In this document: positions 59,225 to 64,000 of the stretch, in pieces
Layout of the letters: each line of letters begins with the position of its first letter
Position numbering within the stretch: the first letter of the stretch is position 1
NCBI GenBank assembly: GCA_946478845.1
Contig: CAMLDI010000007.1
Location: 1-64,000 of the forward strand
DNA: 64,000 nt
From: an uncultured Paenibacillaceae bacterium
Lineage (GTDB): Bacteria > Bacillota > Bacilli > Aneurinibacillales > Aneurinibacillaceae
Direction of reading: 5' to 3'
Program-made: the position numbers and the translations under genes
The notes under the pieces: model-generated
What the model saw: only the letters and a program-made list of their open reading frames with translations
Database searches by the model: none
What the model was told of the DNA's origin: nothing

Positions 59225-59992
59225 ATGATTTCTTTTCAATTGGAAAATATCCAAAAAAGCTTTGTGAATCATGGTTTATCCCGCAAAGTCATCACAGGCA
59301 TTGATTTACAGGTTGAAGCAGGGGAGTTCGTGGCTATTGTAGGGCGAAGCGGATGCGGTAAAAGTACCCTTCTTCGTTTGATTGCTGGCCTGGAACCTAT
59401 CGATGAAGGAAAAATAGCTTTTAACCAAGAGGATGAAAAAAACAACGGGATCCGGGTGATGTTCCAGGATTCCCGCTTGCTTCCCTGGCGTAAAGTATGG
59501 CAAAATGTAGCCCTTGGTTTAAAAAAGGATGGAAAAATCAATGCTGAACAGGTGCTTGAAGAAGTAGGATTGACTCCATGGAAGAAGGATTGGCCACTGG
59601 TCCTTTCGGGGGGACAAAAGCAACGGGTGGCATTAGCCCGGGCCCTTGTCCATGAACCTGGCCTCCTTTTACTGGATGAACCCCTTGGAGCCCTGGATGC
59701 ATTAACCCGCATTGAAATGCAACAATTAATCGAAAGAATATGGAAACAACGCGCATTTACAGCCTTATTGGTAACACATGATGTAGCAGAGGCAGTAACT
59801 CTGGCAGACCGCATTCTTCTTATTGATGAAGGAAAAATCAAGCTAGATATCCAAGTCAATCTTCCTCGGCCCCGCAAAAGAGGAAGTGCCTCTTTTGCGG
59901 AATTGGAGGCGAAAATTTTGCATGAGTTACTGGGCTTAGAAGATGAAGAGATAGTCCCTCAACCTTTACAACGAGTCACGAGCATTTCCTAA
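59225..59992 (+). CDS. ssuB: Sulfonate ABC transporter ATPase
   Basis: A 255-residue ATPase. Walker A is [10 protein letters not shown]-loop [10 protein letters not shown], signature LSGGQKQRV, Walker [15 protein letters not shown]-loop VTHDVAEA. It starts 5 bases after ssuC. Its last 27 bases overlap the end of the convergent gene on the other strand, and no separate terminator is seen. Confidence 0.93.
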   Translation: MISFQLENIQKSFVNHGLSRKVITGIDLQVEAGEFVAIVGRSGCGKSTLLRLIAGLEPIDEGKIAFNQEDEKNNGIRVMFQDSRLLPWRKVWQNVALGLKKDGKINAEQVLEEVGLTPWKKDWPLVLSGGQKQRVALARALVHEPGLLLLDEPLGALDALTRIEMQQLIERIWKQRAFTALLVTHDVAEAVTLADRILLIDEGKIKLDIQVNLPRPRKRGSASFAELEAKILHELLGLEDEEIVPQPLQRVTSIS

Positions 59993-60913
59993 CACAAATC
60001 CTTCTAATTCGTTGAGAATCATTAATAGTACAGCGCGAATCTCAAATTCTTTTCGGGTTGTTGGCAATTCCATTTCTTCATATTCTTTGCGCAAAAGGCG
60101 GATGTCCCCGTATAAAACGAGGATGTCCCCTTTTTTGTTTTCTTTTATGAGATCCGATAATTGGGCGAACATGCCTGATAACATAACCCCCTGCACCAGT
60201 ACCTGGTCCACCCTTGATACGAGAGGAAGGATTCGTTCAATATATGCAAAGCGATTTTCTTGAATTTCAAAGTAATGGTATTGCTCCAGTTCTTTCTTAG
60301 ATACATAGTTCTCAATATCAAATAGGGCTGTTTCTTTTCCTTTTTTGATCAGTTGGGCGATGGTTAAGTATTCTGCCCCATCCCATATATAGTTTTCCTG
60401 CTGGAGATGGTTGGACAAGTGATGGAAAAGTGATGCATACTGCTTGTCTAATTCCTGTCTGATGTGGGCCAGCTCTTTGCTGCGATTTGGCATATAAATG
60501 AGGTTCACTAAAAGGGAGACCCCCATCCCTACAGTAAGAAGAAGCACTTCGTTAAGATAGAAGGCGATATTCACCACTTCTGCAGAGTAAAGGTGGATGG
60601 TGACAACAGAACTTATCACAATTCCACGATCCACCTTCGCTAAAAATAGGAGAGGAATGACGATGAGCAATGCCAGGCCAATGACATAAATATGGACATC
60701 TAGCAGGGAGAAAAGAGTAAATCCAATTAATAAGCTAATTTGCGCAGCGGCAAAAAGTTTCCCTGTAACTTTAATCGATTCTTTTCTGGTGGCATGAATG
60801 GCAAGAATCGCAGCGATTCCAGCAAAGGTATATAGTTGCAGATTAAGGCGGTTTGCCAGGTACACAGCAATAAATACAGCGAGTGCTGTTTTAATGGTAC
60901 GTATAAGAATCAT
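59966..60913 (-). CDS. Aromatic acid exporter family protein (YqjA-like)
   Basis: A 315-residue protein with six N-terminal membrane segments (to about residue 140), then a cytoplasmic helical domain of about 170 residues. [20 protein letters not shown] and the [14 protein letters not shown] hinge are typical of the ArAE/DUF939 family (B. subtilis YqjA type). The family is named for aromatic acid export, but its real substrate is unclear. Start is ATG at 60913 behind AGGAGG. Confidence 0.83.
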   Translation of the reverse strand: MILIRTIKTALAVFIAVYLANRLNLQLYTFAGIAAILAIHATRKESIKVTGKLFAAAQISLLIGFTLFSLLDVHIYVIGLALLIVIPLLFLAKVDRGIVISSVVTIHLYSAEVVNIAFYLNEVLLLTVGMGVSLLVNLIYMPNRSKELAHIRQELDKQYASLFHHLSNHLQQENYIWDGAEYLTIAQLIKKGKETALFDIENYVSKKELEQYHYFEIQENRFAYIERILPLVSRVDQVLVQGVMLSGMFAQLSDLIKENKKGDILVLYGDIRLLRKEYEEMELPTTRKEFEIRAVLLMILNELEGFVLGNARDSL

Positions 60914-61042
60914 TTGGTAGATCCTCCTGCTGGAAGAGATTTCTTTTCTTTATTGTACCTGAAAATCGACATAATGTACTTGAAAATTGCGCAAATAATC
61001 CTCTACAATACCTATAAGGGTATAGGATAGGGGGTGAAAAAA

Positions 61043-61234
61043 ATGCCAGCTTATGATTTCCGTTGTAATCAGTGTAGCCATGAATACGAGGAAAATGTCC
61101 CCTATTCCAAAAGGGATCAAGTGCAATGTCCCATTTGTGGGAGTACAGATAAGAAGCAAATTTTCAAAGCGGGAACAGTAAAAGGAACGGTTTCAGGTTC
61201 CTCCTGTGGTCCTGCAGGATCTGGCTTCACTTGA
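61043..61234 (+). CDS. FmdB-family zinc ribbon protein
   Basis: A 63-residue protein with two Cys pairs of a zinc ribbon (FRCNQCSHEYE and VQCPICGS) and a Gly/Ser-rich tail. FmdB-type proteins are regarded as small regulators or metal-binding proteins. ATG at 61043 follows GGGGGTGA; the GTG at 61034 overlaps that site. Confidence 0.87.
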   Translation: MPAYDFRCNQCSHEYEENVPYSKRDQVQCPICGSTDKKQIFKAGTVKGTVSGSSCGPAGSGFT

Positions 61235-61273
61235 GCAGGGTAAGAGAATAGGGAACCGTGTGTTTCCTCACAG

Positions 61274-61317
61274 GAAAAAGGCAAGGGTACACGTTCGTGG
61301 TGGCCCTTGCCTTTTTC
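61274..61317. terminator. Strong terminator after the FmdB gene
   Basis: GAAAAAGGCAAGGG and CCCTTGCCTTTTTC form a perfect 14-bp stem with a 16-base loop. The arms carry A5 and T5, so it can act in both directions between convergent genes. Confidence 0.88.
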
Positions 61318-61361
61318 GTTCCTTATCATTACTATCCCAATTCCTATAACTTATAATAACT

Positions 61362-61532
61362 TTACTTTTTTTCATTTCGTTTTATTGGAATAACCGATAC
61401 TATAATCCCAAATAAAATAGCCGGGCCGAAGATTCGAAAAATATGAAAAGCACTCCACTCTGTTATGGAGTTCCAGCTTATCAATAGATTTATCCCAATA
61501 AACAAAAGAGTCGAAAAAATAAAAGTCTTCAC
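61362..61532 (-). CDS. Small membrane protein (56 residues)
   Basis: A short gene downstream of an ABC operon. It starts at GTG 61532 with AGAGGGGTGGAAGG just upstream. It has two hydrophobic segments (FIFSTLLFIGINLLI and AILFGIIVSVIPI) and a basic tail (KRNEKK). No family is recognised. It begins 14 bases after the ATPase gene, so it is probably a small accessory subunit of that transporter. Confidence 0.6.
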   Translation of the reverse strand: MKTFIFSTLLFIGINLLISWNSITEWSAFHIFRIFGPAILFGIIVSVIPIKRNEKK

Positions 61533-61546
61533 CCTTCCACCCCTCT

Positions 61547-62236
61547 TTAATCTGTTTTCAAACTTCCATTCATCTTCATTAGCACATAAGCTTCAAGTTC
61601 ATGTTCAGTAAATTCATTTTTTACTTGATGGATTGTTCCATTTGATAGAATTAGGATCTCATCGCTAATTCTCTGAGCAATAGGGATCATATGGGTAGAG
61701 ATGAGGACAATATGTCCCTCACGAGCATACTCGACCAATTCATCCCGGGTTTGCTGAATATTAATTGGATCTAACGAAACGAGTGGTTCATCTAGCAGTA
61801 GAACTTTCGGTTTAAGAAGAAGAGCAATGGCCAATGCGAGTTGGTGCTTCATACCGTGTGAATAGCTCACAACTAATCTATCGATAAACGAGTTTATCCC
61901 ATTCCGCTTTATATATTCACTCATATCATCAGGATCCATATGAATTTGATTAAGCTTCCTGACAAATTCCAGATTTTCGAATCCCGTTAAATATTCAAGA
62001 AGAATGGGGGTTTCCGGGACATAAGTAACCTCTTGGTAAAAATTTTTTCTGCCTTCAAATTCAACAGAGCCTCTATCAAAAGGTAGATTTCCGGATAATA
62101 TTTTCATCAGTGTCGTTTTCCCCGCTCCGTTTCTCCCCAAAAGACAATAAACTTTTCCTGTTTCCAGCCGGAAGGAAACCCCGTCAAGCACCGCGCTTTT
62201 GTAATGTTTCACAAGACTGTTCACTTCAAATTTCAT
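61547..62236 (-). CDS. ABC transporter ATP-binding protein
   Basis: A 229-residue ATPase. Walker A GRNGAGKTT, signature YSHGMKHQL (a variant of LSGGQ), Walker B LLLDEPLVSLDP. ATG at 62236 follows GGAGATGTAACC. It works with the two membrane proteins upstream in the operon. The substrate is unknown. Confidence 0.88.
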   Translation of the reverse strand: MKFEVNSLVKHYKSAVLDGVSFRLETGKVYCLLGRNGAGKTTLMKILSGNLPFDRGSVEFEGRKNFYQEVTYVPETPILLEYLTGFENLEFVRKLNQIHMDPDDMSEYIKRNGINSFIDRLVVSYSHGMKHQLALAIALLLKPKVLLLDEPLVSLDPINIQQTRDELVEYAREGHIVLISTHMIPIAQRISDEILILSNGTIHQVKNEFTEHELEAYVLMKMNGSLKTD

Positions 62237-62250
62237 GGTTACATCTCCAA

Positions 62251-62802
62251 TCATAATAATTTAGTTGGAAGAACCGGGCTGATATAGGATTCGATAAAGG
62301 AGGCAATTAAGTATAAAAGAACCATCCATATACACAAGAAAGCCTTATTCTTTACTGTATTAATATTAAATATTGTCTTCTTGTAAATCTTATTTATAGC
62401 CCACCTCATGGTAGTTGTGGAGATGACAAAGCACAGAATCATAGCAGCAATTTCAATGAACCCATGTGTGAAAATTAACGACGTAGAGAAGCCAATAGAG
62501 CCTGTATGCATATAGGAATAATAAACTGCACAGGACGTCATGTATATGTTGAACAGCATTAAGAGAAAGGCAAGAATTCCAAAAGAAAGATTGCCTAGAA
62601 TAATATAAACCAGAGCAACCCCAACATTATGCATAAAAATATTGTACCACTGCAGTTTTACCGGGGTAAAACTCTCGCTGTTTTCTATTGGGGCTTGAAG
62701 AAAGATGGAAAGAAAGGTCATTACAATGATTAAAGCCCATATATACAGGGCAATAAGAAAAATGGTTCTGTTTTCTCTTAGAATGTTGAATACCACTCTC
62801 AC
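62251..62802 (-). CDS. SpoIIM/DUF95-like membrane protein
   Basis: A 183-residue protein with five predicted membrane helices. The segment IFTHGFIEIAAMILCF resembles the PHGxFElpA motif of stage II sporulation protein M (DUF95) proteins, many of which pair with ABC subunits. Start is GTG at 62802, 7 bases after AGGAGG; its codon touches the stop of the upstream gene. Probably a transporter subunit rather than true SpoIIM. Confidence 0.65.
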   Translation of the reverse strand: MRVVFNILRENRTIFLIALYIWALIIVMTFLSIFLQAPIENSESFTPVKLQWYNIFMHNVGVALVYIILGNLSFGILAFLLMLFNIYMTSCAVYYSYMHTGSIGFSTSLIFTHGFIEIAAMILCFVISTTTMRWAINKIYKKTIFNINTVKNKAFLCIWMVLLYLIASFIESYISPVLPTKLL

Positions 62803-62803
62803 A

Positions 62804-64000
62804 TCAGATCCTCCTATACTTATTTTGATAATGTTGGATACCATATGTAAATACAAGCAACATCAGGATTGGAACCACTATCTGGATCAAGACATCAGGC
62901 AGAACCTGGAGACGGCTGATCATATAGGTTATGGCAGAAAAGACGGATAGATAAATATATACCAGGTACTTCGAGTAGGAATGAAGAACGTGCAGGTCGA
63001 TTAAACCTTCCAAATGATTTAAAGTCATGACATAAACCGAGATGATGGAATAAAGGAGTAGCAGTCCAAATATGCTTCCCCCCAAAAAATCAAGAATGAA
63101 AGGCAAATTTATAGAAAAATTGCCTAAAGATATGAATAATAACTTATAAATTAAATATTGGAAAAACAAATACTGGGAATAAAGAAACGATATTTTTAAT
63201 GAAGATAATCTATATCTTTTTAAAAGCAATATTTGTTCCGTTCCGTCTTCAACAACAAGAAAGGAGGACACCAAAATTAAGACGGGTGCCAATATAGAAA
63301 TGTATGAATAAAAATCGAACCCAGAGAAGTAATAGGATAACAAGTAGGAAAGAACCAAGGTTACCGCGATTTGATGATTAAATAGTCCGTATTTGCGAAA
63401 AAAATGAAAAAATAAAGAAAGTCCGTAATGAGGAACTTTCCATATCCGATTATCATTAGGTCGTCGACGGACTTCCCGGAAAAGGAGAGGGCTGGTAATC
63501 ATCATGCAAACAATCATGCAAGCAGCCCCTGTGATACTGGATAAAATCAATATCCAGTCGATTTGTAAACCATCCAGTCTGAATGGTATTTGACGAATTG
63601 CTTCCCTCAAAAACAGAGAGGCGTTCTCCCTGTTGTATAAATTCAAAATATACCCGTCAATAAAATATTGTAATGCTTTTGAAATTGAGGGAGTGTAATA
63701 GTAGATCAATAGATACAGCAACGCCCGGAAAAAGGAATCCGAATAAACCGACTGATAAAGTCGGAGCAAATTTAGCAAGTATTTGACGAAATCTACAGTA
63801 ATTCCAAAGAGGGATAGTAAGAAGAGGAGATTTACAATGTCTCTCCCTCCCTCCCAGCCATTAAATACCCACTGAGTCACCAAAAAGGGCAGAAGAACTA
63901 GCGTAATGATGCTCATTGAGACTAAACTCCCGAGGAGAGCATTGCAAATCACCAATCTCTTTTTGATGCGGTAAGACTGATTAGAACGGATGATATAGGA
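62804..64000 (-). CDS. ABC-type permease-like membrane protein, 5' end outside window
   Basis: A hydrophobic protein with at least nine membrane segments. The reading frame stays open to the window edge (SYIIRSNQSYRIKKRLV leads into the first clear helix), so the true start lies beyond 64000. Of what can be seen, about 398 residues belong to it. It is in line with the SpoIIM-like and ATPase genes, with the next gene beginning at its stop (TGATGTG). It is likely the main permease of this ABC system; no family motif is certain. Confidence 0.7.
   Translation of the reverse strand, partial: SYIIRSNQSYRIKKRLVICNALLGSLVSMSIITLVLLPFLVTQWVFNGWEGGRDIVNLLFLLSLFGITVDFVKYLLNLLRLYQSVYSDSFFRALLYLLIYYYTPSISKALQYFIDGYILNLYNRENASLFLREAIRQIPFRLDGLQIDWILILSSITGAACMIVCMMITSPLLFREVRRRPNDNRIWKVPHYGLSLFFHFFRKYGLFNHQIAVTLVLSYLLSYYFSGFDFYSYISILAPVLILVSSFLVVEDGTEQILLLKRYRLSSLKISFLYSQYLFFQYLIYKLLFISLGNFSINLPFILDFLGGSIFGLLLLYSIISVYVMTLNHLEGLIDLHVLHSYSKYLVYIYLSVFSAITYMISRLQVLPDVLIQIVVPILMLLVFTYGIQHYQNKYRRI

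Noticed and set aside
59966..59992. 27-base overlap of ssuB and the convergent exporter gene as an annotation error
   Set aside because: Both C-termini read naturally to their stops, and convergent tail overlaps are common.

Overview
The window reads as chromosome of an endospore-forming Bacillales species. Evidence for this: strong GGAGG-type ribosome binding sites with many TTG and GTG starts, a tryptophan T-box leader, a squalene-hopene/sporulenol-type cyclase, DUF2512, DUF2935 and DUF3784 proteins, a 28-residue YjcZ-like peptide behind a good match to a sigma-K promoter, and mccAB. I cannot name the genus. No rRNA, tRNA, CRISPR array or complete insertion sequence was seen.

Layout. 0-13.5 kb is ordinary chromosome: a decayed MFS gene, a DedA protein, an operon for an ABC-2 exporter plus thioredoxin-like protein and GlcD-type oxidase, a tandem pair of unknown PTDPV-repeat proteins, MFS exporters with a MarR regulator, and moeB-moaD. 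13.6-22.7 kb is an AT-rich accessory island with the look of a defence island. It holds a KAP-type P-loop NTPase broken at an A9 run, gene remnants, a MazG-like pyrophosphohydrolase coupled to a PLD-nuclease/helicase (DUF3427 type), a decayed integrative-element segment between 15-bp direct repeats, and a three-gene operon led by a PD-(D/E)XK nuclease.

22.7-31.4 kb is an acetone catabolism module. A sigma-54 promoter with an upstream array of inverted repeats drives acetone carboxylase (beta, alpha, gamma) and a two-subunit CoA transferase, and a convergent AcoR-type sigma-54 activator follows. Together these would turn acetone into acetoacetate and then acetoacetyl-CoA. 31.6-33 kb carries an orphan PhnG-like gene with a PHP phosphoesterase, suggesting a leftover or split C-P lyase function.

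33.3-38.5 kb is the most unusual part. Three tandem micro-genes of 27, 31 and 31 codons encode near-identical, very hydrophobic peptides ending in LGLVGGI(F/L), with duplicated leaders and terminators. They are followed by a membrane-anchored coiled-coil protein with a Trp-rich tail and a heterodimeric ABC exporter. I propose this as a candidate secreted or membrane-active peptide system.

38.5-49 kb is mixed housekeeping: an ALDH-like fragment, a second DedA, LemA, GNAT, T-box and trpS, an alpha/beta hydrolase, a Gln-rich repeat protein, spore-associated small genes, HIT, an MBL-fold protein and mccAB. 49-54.6 kb has a GDSL hydrolase, the triterpene cyclase and an ABC transporter. 54.7-60 kb has a YqeG-like protein that has lost catalytic residues, a thiamine-binding protein, a cysteine dioxygenase-like cupin and ssuA-D-C-B for sulfonate sulfur. 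60-64 kb ends with an aromatic-acid exporter family protein, an FmdB zinc ribbon and an ABC system with a SpoIIM-like subunit that runs off the window edge.
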